From Corynebacterium sp. NML130628 (GTDB taxonomy: Bacteria > Actinomycetota > Actinomycetes > Mycobacteriales > Mycobacteriaceae), in assembly GCF_001875665.1 (NCBI RefSeq), contig NZ_MLAL01000010.1, forward strand, positions 1 to 64,000: a stretch of DNA of 64,000 bases. Direction: 5' to 3'. Positions 31,333-39,698 of this stretch are shown here, piece by piece (within the stretch, counting starts at the first letter, position 1; each line of letters opens with the position of its first letter). The position numbers were made by a program, and so were the translations under genes. A model generated the notes under the pieces. That model had not been told where the DNA came from and did no database searches. It saw only the letters and a list, made by a program, of their open reading frames with translations.

Positions 31333-33651
31333 GTGTTTTACAGGTGGGGACATTTCGCGTACCGGCAGCGCAAAGTGCTGCCGATTGTGGTCATCGCGGT
31401 GATCGTGGTGCTGCAGGTGCTCTTCGGCTCCAAGCTGGGCGAGCGCCTCTCGCAGGAAGGCTGGGAGGACCCGCGCGCGGACTCCACCACGGCTGCCACC
31501 ATCGAGAACGACACCTTCGGCCGCGACAACGCCGGTGATGTCATCCTGCTCGTCCGCGCCCCACAGGGCGTGGCGGACCCCGCCGTGTTCAACGAGGCCA
31601 ACCGCCAAATCGAGGCCCTAAAAACCCAGTTCCCGGACCAGATCGACCACATCACCAGCTACTTCTCCGCGCCGAACCAGCAGCAGATCACCGAGGACGG
31701 CACGGCCGCCTTCGCCGCGATCGGCCTGGCCGGCGACGGCGAACAGACGCTGAAAGACTTCCGCGCCATCCAACCCGCGCTCAACGACATCACGCTGCCC
31801 GGCGACGCCACCGTGCAGATCGCCGGCGCCACCGCCGTCGCCGACGCGCTAGACACCGGCATGGCCAACGACATCGCCCGCGCCGAAAAAGTCGGCCTGG
31901 TGTTCGTGGCCATCATCCTGTTGTTCGTCTTCGGGGGCGTGGTCGCCGCGGCGATGCCGCTGATCGTGGGCATCCTGTCCATCATCGGCTCCCTGTCGCT
32001 GCTGTCCATCCTGGCGCAGTTCCAGCAGGTCAACATCTTCTCCCAGTCCATCATCACGCTGCTCGGCCTGGGCCTGGCCATCGACTACGGCCTGTTCATG
32101 GTCTCCCGCTTCCGCGAAGAACTCGACCGCGGCGTGAGCACCGAAGAGGCCGTCGCCGCCACCACAACCACCGCCGGCAAAACCGTGTTCTTCTCCGCAC
32201 TCATGGTTGGTGTGGCACTCTCCGGCCTGCTCATGTTCCCGCAGGCCTTCCTCAAGTCCGTGGCCTACGGCGCTATCAGCGCCGTCATGCTCGCCGCGGT
32301 CATCTCCGTGACCATGCTGCCGGCGCTGTTCGGCATGCTGGGGCCCAACATCGATAAGTGGTCGGTGCGGCGGACGTCGCGAAGGGGACGTCGAATAGAA
32401 GACACCGTGTGGTACCGGCTGCCGGCGTGGGCGATGCGCAACTCGAAGAAAGTCGTCGTCGGCGCGACCGGCGCGCTGCTGCTGCTCACCGTGCCGATGG
32501 TCGGCATCACCTTCGGCGGCATCAACGAAAGCTACCTGCCACCCAACCAGGAAACGCGGCAGGCGCAGGACGCCTTCAACGAGGAGTTCCCGGCGTTTCG
32601 CACCGACCCGATCAAGCTCGTAGTCACCAACGCCACCAACGAGCAACTCGTGGACGTGGTCCTGCAGTCCCGCGAAGTCACCGGCCTAGCCAAGCCGCTC
32701 TCCCCATCCCAGGCGACGAAGGACGGCACCACGGTGCTCTCCGCGCCGCTGGCGGACCGCAACGGCGGCCAAGCAGTCGTGGACCAGCTGCGCGCCATCG
32801 AGGGGCCAGAGGGCGTCGGCGTCTACATCGCGGGCACCCCGGCCATGGAGGTCGAATCCATCGAGGCTCTTTTGGAGCGGCTGCCCTGGATGGCGCTCTA
32901 CATGGTGCTGGCCACGTTCCTGCTGATGGCGCTACTGTTCGGATCGCTGATCCTGCCGGCGAAGGCCGTCATCATGAACGTGCTCGGCATCGGCGCAACC
33001 CTCGGGTTCCTCACCCTCGTCTTCGTTGACGGCGTCGGCTCCGGCCTGCTCAACTTCACCCCAGGCCCGCTGATGAGCCCGGTGCTGGTGCTCATCATCG
33101 CGATCCTCTACGGCCTGTCCACCGACTACGAAGTCTTCCTCGTCTCCCGCATGGTCGAGGCCCGCCACAACCGCGCCACCACCGACCAGTCCATCAAGTA
33201 CGGCACGGCGCACACCGGCGGCATCATCACCGCGGCCGCCGCCATCATGATCGTGGTCGCCGCAGCCTTCGCCATGAGCGACATCGTCATGATGAAGTAC
33301 ATCGCGTTCGGCATGATCGTCTCCCTGGCCCTCGACGCCACCATCATCCGCCTGCTCATCGTGCCGTCCGTCATGCACCTGTTGCGCGAGGACAACTGGT
33401 GGGCACCACGCTGGGTCAAGCGCGCCTACCGCAGCCTCGGCGAAGGCTCCAGCTCCGTCCCGCTTGTCGACGCCCCCTCCGACCCCGCCCACACCCCCGT
33501 CGACGAAGCGATCGCCCTCGACCCGTCCCCCGCCCGGGCAGGCAGGACCGTCAACGAGGATGCCGACCTTATCCCCTTCACGGAACTGATGCAGGAACTC
33601 GAGACCCGCCGGGCGCTCGAGCAGCTCAAGAAGCGTGAACTTGAACGCTAA
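31333..33651 (+). CDS. cmpL1: MmpL-family trehalose-mycolate exporter, CmpL1-like
   Basis: A 772-aa RND transporter with twelve predicted helices in two halves, each following a porter domain. The halves carry LGLGLAIDYGLFMVSRFREEL and AILYGLSTDYEVFLVSRMVEA; the paired Asp-Tyr positions are the proton relay of MmpL3-type proteins. It is predicted to flip or export trehalose monomycolate to the periplasm. GTG 31333 has AGGAG 6 nt upstream. It is coupled to the next gene by a 17-nt overlap. The CmpL1 label rests on the neighbours (trmB and NYN before, flippase-like gene after, mycolate locus beyond the island). Confidence 0.88.
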   Translation: MFYRWGHFAYRQRKVLPIVVIAVIVVLQVLFGSKLGERLSQEGWEDPRADSTTAATIENDTFGRDNAGDVILLVRAPQGVADPAVFNEANRQIEALKTQFPDQIDHITSYFSAPNQQQITEDGTAAFAAIGLAGDGEQTLKDFRAIQPALNDITLPGDATVQIAGATAVADALDTGMANDIARAEKVGLVFVAIILLFVFGGVVAAAMPLIVGILSIIGSLSLLSILAQFQQVNIFSQSIITLLGLGLAIDYGLFMVSRFREELDRGVSTEEAVAATTTTAGKTVFFSALMVGVALSGLLMFPQAFLKSVAYGAISAVMLAAVISVTMLPALFGMLGPNIDKWSVRRTSRRGRRIEDTVWYRLPAWAMRNSKKVVVGATGALLLLTVPMVGITFGGINESYLPPNQETRQAQDAFNEEFPAFRTDPIKLVVTNATNEQLVDVVLQSREVTGLAKPLSPSQATKDGTTVLSAPLADRNGGQAVVDQLRAIEGPEGVGVYIAGTPAMEVESIEALLERLPWMALYMVLATFLLMALLFGSLILPAKAVIMNVLGIGATLGFLTLVFVDGVGSGLLNFTPGPLMSPVLVLIIAILYGLSTDYEVFLVSRMVEARHNRATTDQSIKYGTAHTGGIITAAAAIMIVVAAAFAMSDIVMMKYIAFGMIVSLALDATIIRLLIVPSVMHLLREDNWWAPRWVKRAYRSLGEGSSSVPLVDAPSDPAHTPVDEAIALDPSPARAGRTVNEDADLIPFTELMQELETRRALEQLKKRELER

Positions 33652-34633
33652 GTGGCTGCGCTGGACAGCACCCGTCGTCATCCTGATTGTCGGCCTGGTG
33701 CTGTTTCGCGACCGCCTCCCCTTCCTCGGCGAAGCCTGGACCACGCTGCGCCGCGCCGACCTGCTGCCGCTGTTCGGGGCCGTGGTCACCGCGTTCGGCG
33801 CCATCGCCGCCATGGCCGCCGTGATGCTAGTACTCCTCAACATCGAAGGACGCATCGCCGACCTGCGCGGCTGTATGAACATCACGCTCGCCTCTAACGC
33901 CTGGTCCACCACCGTCCCCGGCGGCCCGGCGCTCTCCGCGTGGCTGACCTTCCGCGTCCACCAGTCCTGGGGCGCCTCCACCGGCCTGTGTGCCTGGTTC
34001 TTCGTGGTCTCCGGGGCGTTGTCAACTGTGTGGATGGCGCTCATCGGCATCAGCGCCGTCGTCTTCATGGGCGCGAAACTGTCTGTGTGGGCCCTGGCCG
34101 GATCGCTCGCGGGGACCGCGGCCGTCGTCGGCGGCCTCTACTGGGCCACCCGCAACCCCGCCGTACTGAAGCGCTGGTTGCGCTGCCTTCCCGAGCGTGT
34201 CGCTACCAAAGCCAGCGGCGTTGTCGACCAAGTCGCCGCCATCCAAATGTCACGCCGCCGCTTCACCGCCGCCGCCGCATTCTCCCTGCTCAACCAAATC
34301 CTCGACCTGGCCGTGCTCTACTTCTGCGCCTGGTCCGTCCTCGGCACCGCCCCAGGTTTCGAGCCCGGCCTCAACCAAACCTCCGCAATGGGCATCACCC
34401 TCGCGTTCATCATGACCAAACTCGCCGGCGCCGCCCAAGTCACCCCCGGCGGCGTGGGCACCGTGGAGGCCATCCTCGCCGGCTCCCTGGTCACCGTCGG
34501 CCTCACCCTTGTCGACGCCACCGCCGTCACCGTCCTCTACCGACTCATCTCCTTCGCCCTCATCACCGCCATCGGCTGGGTCATCCACGTGGCCATGTAC
34601 GCCGGGCGCGGCTACATGCTGGGCAAGGCGTGA
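33635..34633 (+). CDS. Lysylphosphatidylglycerol-synthase-like (UPF0104) membrane protein
   Basis: A 332-aa protein with about eight helices of the LPG_synthase_TM type. A conserved segment is NAWSTTVPGGPALSAWLTFR and another is MTKLAGAAQVTPGGVGTVEA near the C-terminus. It is the usual companion of cmpL1 in corynebacteria and may take part in lipid movement; the exact role is unknown. GTG 33635 overlaps the cmpL1 stop. The copper island begins directly after it. Confidence 0.82.
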   Translation: MNLNAKWLRWTAPVVILIVGLVLFRDRLPFLGEAWTTLRRADLLPLFGAVVTAFGAIAAMAAVMLVLLNIEGRIADLRGCMNITLASNAWSTTVPGGPALSAWLTFRVHQSWGASTGLCAWFFVVSGALSTVWMALIGISAVVFMGAKLSVWALAGSLAGTAAVVGGLYWATRNPAVLKRWLRCLPERVATKASGVVDQVAAIQMSRRRFTAAAAFSLLNQILDLAVLYFCAWSVLGTAPGFEPGLNQTSAMGITLAFIMTKLAGAAQVTPGGVGTVEAILAGSLVTVGLTLVDATAVTVLYRLISFALITAIGWVIHVAMYAGRGYMLGKA

Positions 34634-34676
34634 GGTCGGCCCTGGCCTGGCCCGGCCCGGTCTGGCCCGGTCGCCC

Positions 34677-34690
34677 CGAAAAAGTTCCCC
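34677..34690 (+). repeat. Single A-type hairpin arm at the island's left edge
   Basis: CGAAAAAGTTCCCC is one arm of the A-type hairpin repeat (compare 14215-14226). It marks the exact point where core sequence ends and the truncated ccdA of the copper island begins. Confidence 0.5.
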
Positions 34691-34835
34691 GGCTCACCCC
34701 CTCGGCGTCGTAGTCGACCTCCCCGCCGACCGCACTGGCCAGATACGACATATACCCGGGTACCAGGGGTACGACGCACGGGGAGGCGAACGAGATCAGA
34801 CCGGCAGCTGCCGCGGCCAGGATGCCGAAACACCG
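34689..34835 (-). pseudogene. ccdA: ccdA fragment (cytochrome c biogenesis membrane protein)
   Basis: Read on the minus strand, about 48 codons give GILAAAAAGLISFASPCVVP and LVPGYMSYLASAVGGEVDYD, the N-terminal first helix of CcdA/DsbD with its CxxP-type motif. The frame has no start. It runs out at the hairpin-repeat arm, so more than 80% of the gene is lost. CcdA genes often accompany copper-resistance genes. Confidence 0.7.
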
Positions 34836-34910
34836 AGGAAGATCATCAGTGGCCCGGTGAGTGGTCTGCAGCGACTCTGCCTACCTCGACACTCAACCCT
34901 GCTGTGGGCG

Positions 34911-36386
34911 TTACTCGTAGCGAAGCGAGCTGAACATCCCGGTTTCCATGTGATAGGCGTTATGGCAGTGAAATGCCCACTCACCGGGGTTGTCAGCGAT
35001 CAGGTCGGCGATCATGGTTTCACCGTGGCGGAGAAGGACGGTGTCCTTGCGCAGCCCGCCGCTGCCGGGCAGCGCCCACGTGTGTCCGTGGATGTGCATG
35101 GGATGGGGCATCATGGTCCTGTTGCGCATGACCATCCGCAGGCGCTGGCCCTCCTGCACGGTCGCGGAGGAGGATTGGCCGTCGGTGAGAATGCTCCATT
35201 CATACGGCATCATCTGCCCGCCCAGGTCGATGCCAACTTCTCGGTCTGGTGTGCCCTCGGGCAGGAGTGCACGGTCTGCAGGCTTCAGAGAGGACAGGAG
35301 CAGTCCGGCGGACGACAACTCGGGGAAGTCGACATCGGGGCGGGGGGCCTGGCCGCCGGCGGTGCGGATGACGGCGAAGGCGCGGTCGTCCTTACCCACC
35401 GCCAAAGCCGTGAGCGGGAAGACGCCGTCGTCGAGGATGACCTCGACGTCGACACGCTCGCCCATCGACAGGTAGATCGATTCGGTCTCCCTGGGCTGGA
35501 CAGGGAAGCCGTCGGTGTGGGTGACGGTCATGCGGTGACCACCGAGGGCCACCTTGAAGATGGTGTCACCGCCGGAGTTGATAAACCGCAGGCGGGCCTT
35601 ATCGCCCGGGCGAGCCTCGAAGGTCCGGTGAGCGCGGGGGATACGTCCGTTGATGAGGTAGTGCGGATACATCACATCGCCGGCATCCCCGCCCAGTACC
35701 CGGTCCGGGGTGCCGTGCATCATGTGGCCGTGACCTCCCATTCCCATCCTCCCGTTATGGTCGCCCGAACCCATTCCGGTGAGCTTATCGAGCTCATCGT
35801 CGGGAGTGCCCTGAATACCATCGACCCAGTCGTCGAGCACGATGGTCCACTCGACGTCCTGGTCCTCAGTGTCTTGAGGGTCACGGATGATCAGTGGGGC
35901 GTGGAGGCCGCGATCAAGCTGCAGGCCGGTGTGTGAATGGTAGAAATAGGTGCCACCGTGGGGGACTTCAAAAACATAGGAGAAAGACTCGCCAGGTTCA
36001 ATGGGGTCCTGGGTCATGCCGGGCACACCGTCGGCTGCGTTGTGGAGTGCGATGCCATGCCAGTGGATGGAGGTGCTCTCAGGCAATTCATTGGTGATAT
36101 CGACCTGGAGGACGTCGCCGGCGGTGGCCTCAATGGCCGCATCCCCGGTGTCAGAGACGTATCCCCACGTCTTGGTCTCGATGCCGCCGATATCCAGGGA
36201 GAGGGGCCGGGCGGTCAGTGTCCGCCGCACCGTCGGCTCACCGAGCGCAGTGGGAGTGGGGCGAAGGGAGGAACCTGGTGCCGAGGCAGCGGGTCCAGGG
36301 TCGCTGGTGCAGGCGGCCACGGCCCCGGTGCCGGCGAGGACGAGCCCGCCGAGCAGAAACTGTCGTCGGGAAAACGCGTTCGTCAT
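34911..36386 (-). CDS. Multicopper oxidase, Tat-exported
   Basis: A 491-aa enzyme with a twin-arginine signal (FSRRQFLLGGLVLAGTGAVA, then AAC, perhaps also a lipobox). All copper ligand motifs are present: IHWHGIAL, FYHSHTGLQLDRG, HPMHIHGHTWAL and WAFHCHNAYHMETGM (type 1 axial Met). It would oxidise Cu(I) outside the membrane, as CueO or CopA-type oxidases do. A Met/His-rich loop (GMGSGDHNGRMGMGGHGHMM) is a typical copper-binding insert. It is first in the island's left arm, on the same strand as cueP, with 71 bp between them. Confidence 0.92.
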   Translation of the reverse strand: MTNAFSRRQFLLGGLVLAGTGAVAACTSDPGPAASAPGSSLRPTPTALGEPTVRRTLTARPLSLDIGGIETKTWGYVSDTGDAAIEATAGDVLQVDITNELPESTSIHWHGIALHNAADGVPGMTQDPIEPGESFSYVFEVPHGGTYFYHSHTGLQLDRGLHAPLIIRDPQDTEDQDVEWTIVLDDWVDGIQGTPDDELDKLTGMGSGDHNGRMGMGGHGHMMHGTPDRVLGGDAGDVMYPHYLINGRIPRAHRTFEARPGDKARLRFINSGGDTIFKVALGGHRMTVTHTDGFPVQPRETESIYLSMGERVDVEVILDDGVFPLTALAVGKDDRAFAVIRTAGGQAPRPDVDFPELSSAGLLLSSLKPADRALLPEGTPDREVGIDLGGQMMPYEWSILTDGQSSSATVQEGQRLRMVMRNRTMMPHPMHIHGHTWALPGSGGLRKDTVLLRHGETMIADLIADNPGEWAFHCHNAYHMETGMFSSLRYE

Positions 36387-36457
36387 GATTTAACCTTCCT
36401 GGTGTAAGAATTCAGTGACACGGAGAGACAGGCGCAGGTGAGGACCCTGCTGAGCCA

Positions 36458-37075
36458 TCACGAAAGGCGCAGGTCTGTGACACAGGTGGCACCGTCGTCG
36501 GTGGTGGAAAACTCCGTGGTGCCGGTACGCCCCTGGTAGCTGACCTCAATCAGGCCGGTGACATCATCGGGAAGCCAGAAGCCAATAAACCCGTTGTCGA
36601 AAGTGGTTGTCTCCTCGTCCACCAGCACCTCACCGGTCGTCTCATCGGTGATCTTGACCTGGATATCCTCATTGCTGAGTTCCCCCACGCAGGTCGTGAG
36701 GCTGTGGTAGAAGCAGTCGTGGGTGGAGTTGAGATAGGGTGCGATCGAGACATACGTCTGATTGTCGGGAAGATCGACCACGACTTCCTGGTCACCGCTC
36801 GAGAGCAGCAGTTCATCGGCACGCACTGAGGCGATCAGATCCGTGGGGCGCTCAGTGACCTTCTGCCGGTCGAGGTGATCAATGATCTCCACCGCGTCCA
36901 TGCCGGCCAGGCCATGGGTAGTCAGGAATGTATCTTGGGACACCGTCCCGTCGGCCGTGGGTTCCGGGTCGGCGGCCGTGGGTTCCGGGTCGGCGGCCGT
37001 GGGTTCCGGGTCGGCGGTCGAACACCCCGTGAGGGCGAGGGCAAGGGCGGCGGCTGCGATCGCTGCTCGTTTCAC
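36458..37075 (-). CDS. cueP: CueP-family copper-binding lipoprotein
   Basis: A 205-aa protein with a lipobox (LALTGCS) and a linker made of three copies of an ADPEPTA unit (21-bp DNA repeats at about 36956-37018). The CueP domain follows: FLTTHGLAGMDAVEIIDHLD, YVSIAPYLNSTHDCFYHSLT, then TCVGELSN and FDNGFIGFWLPDD. The Cys and His in THDCFYH...C are the expected copper ligands of this periplasmic chaperone. GTG 37075 follows AAGGAG by 6 nt. A frame continuing to 37150 lacks support. It is divergent from copRS. Confidence 0.88.
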   Translation of the reverse strand: MKRAAIAAAALALALTGCSTADPEPTAADPEPTAADPEPTADGTVSQDTFLTTHGLAGMDAVEIIDHLDRQKVTERPTDLIASVRADELLLSSGDQEVVVDLPDNQTYVSIAPYLNSTHDCFYHSLTTCVGELSNEDIQVKITDETTGEVLVDEETTTFDNGFIGFWLPDDVTGLIEVSYQGRTGTTEFSTTDDGATCVTDLRLS

Positions 37076-37400
37076 GTCAATCTCCTTGGATCGTGGTAAC
37101 ACTGTGAGAAGACACCGCCTCAAGGTCGGTGCCATACCGTTATCTTGCACGGGTGCCTGACGGAGTAGAAATCAAAAACCCTGCTCACAGCCTTATAACA
37201 GGGCGAAAAAGGGGTGAATTCAGTGGGCTGGGTCACCACCGGGACACCACCCCACAGCCGTGGGCTATGTCCTTCTACCCGCCCCGGGTATGCGGTGCAG
37301 GCAGTGAAATCCCTGGTGGTGCCTGCTGAACCGACCAGGGGAGGCGATGCCGCCGGCCCGGGGTGGGGCACAGGGGTGACGGCGATCGAAGAGTGATGTT

Positions 37401-37420
37401 TGAAGATTTGATGAAGATTC
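37401..37420 (+). promoter_or_regulatory. CopR-box-like direct repeat
   Basis: TGAAGATTTGATGAAGATTC is two 9-bp repeats with a 2-bp spacer. It differs by one base from the CopR site reported for C. glutamicum (TGAAGATTTnnTGAAGATTT). It lies 58 bp before copR and so could mediate autoregulation. I see no copy before the oxidase, cueP or the ATPase gene. The remaining 37076-37400 stretch holds no gene. Confidence 0.75.
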
Positions 37421-37478
37421 CCCGCCGGGCACTGAGTAAGGGTGGTATTCCCCCCTGGCCGGAGCGATACTGGGGTCT

Positions 37479-38201
37479 ATGGCTGACCACACACCGACCA
37501 CCGCCACGCCCCCGGGGCGGGTGCTGGTCGTCGATGATGAACAACCCCTGGCTCAGATGGTGGCCTCCTACCTCATCCGGGCAGGCTTCGATACCCGCCA
37601 GGCGCACACCGGCACCCAGGCCGTGGACGAGGCCCGTCGCTTTTCCCCCGATGTTGTGGTGCTGGATCTGGGGCTGCCCGAACTCGACGGCCTGGAGGTA
37701 TGCCGACGGATCCGCACCTTCTCGGACTGCTACATCCTCATGCTCACCGCGCGTGGCAGCGAGGACGACAAGATCAGCGGTTTGACCCTGGGGGCGGATG
37801 ACTACATCACCAAACCTTTTAGCATCCGGGAACTGGTGACCCGAGTGCATGCGGTGCTGCGCCGCCCGCGCACCAGCACCACCCCACCGCAGGTGACCAC
37901 CCCCTTGATCGTTGGTGACCTCATCCTTGACCCCGTCGCCCATCAGGTGCGGGTGGGGGAGACGACCGTGGAGCTCACCCGCACGGAGTTCGAGCTGCTG
38001 GTTGCCCTGGCCCTGCGCCCCGGCCAGGCGCTGACCCGCCACGACCTGGTCACCGAGGTCTGGGACACCACCTGGGTCGGTGATGAACGCATCGTCGATG
38101 TGCACATCGGCAACTTGCGTCGCAAGCTCGGCACCGACACCCGAGGCCGGGGGTTTATCGACACCGTGCGTGGCGTGGGCTACCGGATGGGGCAGCCATG
38201 A
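37479..38201 (+). CDS. copR: Copper-responsive response regulator (OmpR family)
   Basis: A 240-aa regulator: receiver with VLVVDDEQPLAQMVASYLIR, phospho-Asp in VVVLDLGLPELDGLEV, and the Lys in DDYITKPFSIREL. A winged-helix domain follows (VELTRTEFELLVALALRPGQ, DERIVDVHIGNLRRKLG, RGVGYRMG). It overlaps copS by ATGA. Assignment to copper rests on the CopR box and the surrounding copper genes. Confidence 0.88.
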   Translation: MADHTPTTATPPGRVLVVDDEQPLAQMVASYLIRAGFDTRQAHTGTQAVDEARRFSPDVVVLDLGLPELDGLEVCRRIRTFSDCYILMLTARGSEDDKISGLTLGADDYITKPFSIRELVTRVHAVLRRPRTSTTPPQVTTPLIVGDLILDPVAHQVRVGETTVELTRTEFELLVALALRPGQALTRHDLVTEVWDTTWVGDERIVDVHIGNLRRKLGTDTRGRGFIDTVRGVGYRMGQP

Positions 38202-39325
38202 ATCACGGACCCGGCCTGACCTTCCGCTTCCTGGCCGCCCAGGTGTTGGTCGTGGTGATTAGCCTGCTGGTGGCCGCGGCCGTGGCCACGACGGTGGGCC
38301 CGACCCTGTTCCATGATCATATGTTGATGGCTGGCCGGGAGGACCCCTCGCTGGAGCTGTTCCATGCCGAGCAGGCCTACCGGGACGCCAACCTGATCAC
38401 CCTGGCCGTCGCCCTGCCCACTGCCTTGATCAGCGCCCTACTAGCCAGCCTATGGTTATCGCGTCGTCTGCGCACCCCCCTGCAGGATCTCACCCGCGCC
38501 GCTACCAGCCTGGCGGCCGGTAACTCCCGTACCCGCGTGCCCGCCGGAGAAGCAGGCCCCGAGGTCGCCACCCTGGCGCATGCCTTCAACACCATGGCCG
38601 ACCGGCTGGAACACACCGAACAGGTCCGCCGCCAGATGCTCTCTGATCTGGCCCACGAAATGGGCACCCCCTTATCGGTACTCACGGTCTACCTCGATGG
38701 TCTCCAGGACGGGGTCGTGGACTGGGATAATGCCAACCACACGATCATGGCTGACCAACTCACCCGCCTGACCCGGTTGATGGAAGACATTGACGATGTC
38801 TCCCGGGCCCAGGAACACCGGATCGATTTGGACCTGGCGGAGGAAGGGCTCGGGGATCTGCTCCATACCGCCGCTGCTGCCGCGGGGGAAGCTTATGCTG
38901 ACAAAGGCGTCGATTTACAAGTCGAGACCATTACGGACACCGCCCGGGTGCTCGTGGACCGGCAACGCTTCGGCCAGGTGATGAGCAATCTCCTGTCCAA
39001 CGCGCTACGGCACACCCCGGCCGGCGGGCAGGTCCGGATCAGCGTTCAGCGCCAGGGGGCGTCCACCGCGCTCATCCACGTCGCCGATGACGGCGAGGGA
39101 ATCCCACCTAGCCAGCTCGGACACATCTTCGAACGCTTCTACCGGGGGGATGCCGCTCGCAGCCGGGACAACGGCGGGTCCGGTATCGGTCTGACCATCT
39201 CCAAGGCCTTGATCGAGGCCCACGGCGGCACTCTCACCGCCACCTCCCCCGGACCTGGTCGCGGAGCGGTGTTTACCCTCCGCCTCCCGCTGTCCCCTCC
39301 CGACAGTGAGGAGGCTGCTCGGTGA
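38198..39325 (+). CDS. copS: Copper-responsive sensor histidine kinase
   Basis: A 375-aa kinase with a first helix (FLAAQVLVVVISLLVAAAVA), a very short outside loop (about 40 residues), a second helix, HAMP, the H-box LSDLAHEMGTPLSVLTVYLD, N-box MSNLLSNALRHTP and G-boxes DDGEGIPPSQ and GGSGIGLTISKALIEAHGG. The H-box reads HEMGTP where HELRTP is usual. The short loop may sense copper directly in the membrane plane. It is coupled to copR. Confidence 0.87.
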   Translation: MNHGPGLTFRFLAAQVLVVVISLLVAAAVATTVGPTLFHDHMLMAGREDPSLELFHAEQAYRDANLITLAVALPTALISALLASLWLSRRLRTPLQDLTRAATSLAAGNSRTRVPAGEAGPEVATLAHAFNTMADRLEHTEQVRRQMLSDLAHEMGTPLSVLTVYLDGLQDGVVDWDNANHTIMADQLTRLTRLMEDIDDVSRAQEHRIDLDLAEEGLGDLLHTAAAAAGEAYADKGVDLQVETITDTARVLVDRQRFGQVMSNLLSNALRHTPAGGQVRISVQRQGASTALIHVADDGEGIPPSQLGHIFERFYRGDAARSRDNGGSGIGLTISKALIEAHGGTLTATSPGPGRGAVFTLRLPLSPPDSEEAAR

Positions 39326-39350
39326 CCACACCCTGCCCCGCCTCTTGCCG

Positions 39351-39647
39351 ATGGCCTCCCACGGCCGCAGCTGTTGCGGACCTGCCTCACATGCCGACAC
39401 CGTCTCCATCCCTGCCGCCAGCAACTCGTCAGCAGGAGGGTCCTCCCTTAGCTACCAGGTCACCGGTCTGACCTGCGGGCACTGCACGAAAAGTGTGACC
39501 CAGGCCCTTCAAGCCCTCCCCCAGGTCAACGACGTCTAGATCGATCTCGCTGCTGGTGGTGTCTCCGCCGTCACGGTCACCGGTGTCGTACCTCCGGAGA
39601 TGGTTCGCCGGGCCATCGAGGAAGCCGGCTACGCCGTCTTATCCTGA
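39351..39647 (+). pseudogene. Heavy-metal-associated copper chaperone gene with an amber codon
   Basis: From ATG 39351 the frame reads GRSCCGPASH and the HMA motif VTGLTCGHCTKSVTQALQAL. It then meets TAG at codon 63 (39537-39539) and continues in frame with IDLAAGGVSAVTVTGVVPPE and AIEEAGYAVLS to TGA 39645. Homologues read QIDL or similar at this point, so CAG to TAG is the simplest cause. The GLTCGHC metal site lies before the stop, but the ferredoxin-like fold would be cut in half. The gene sits between copS and the ATPase gene. Confidence 0.75.
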
Positions 39648-39698
39648 TCAGTTTTACCCATCATCTCGACCCCGACCGGGTTGAGCGAAAGGAACGTC

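Noticed and set aside
29896..31608. A 570-codon minus-strand frame across trmB, the NYN gene and cmpL1
   Set aside because: It crosses three well-supported genes on the other strand and has no domain; a high-GC artefact.
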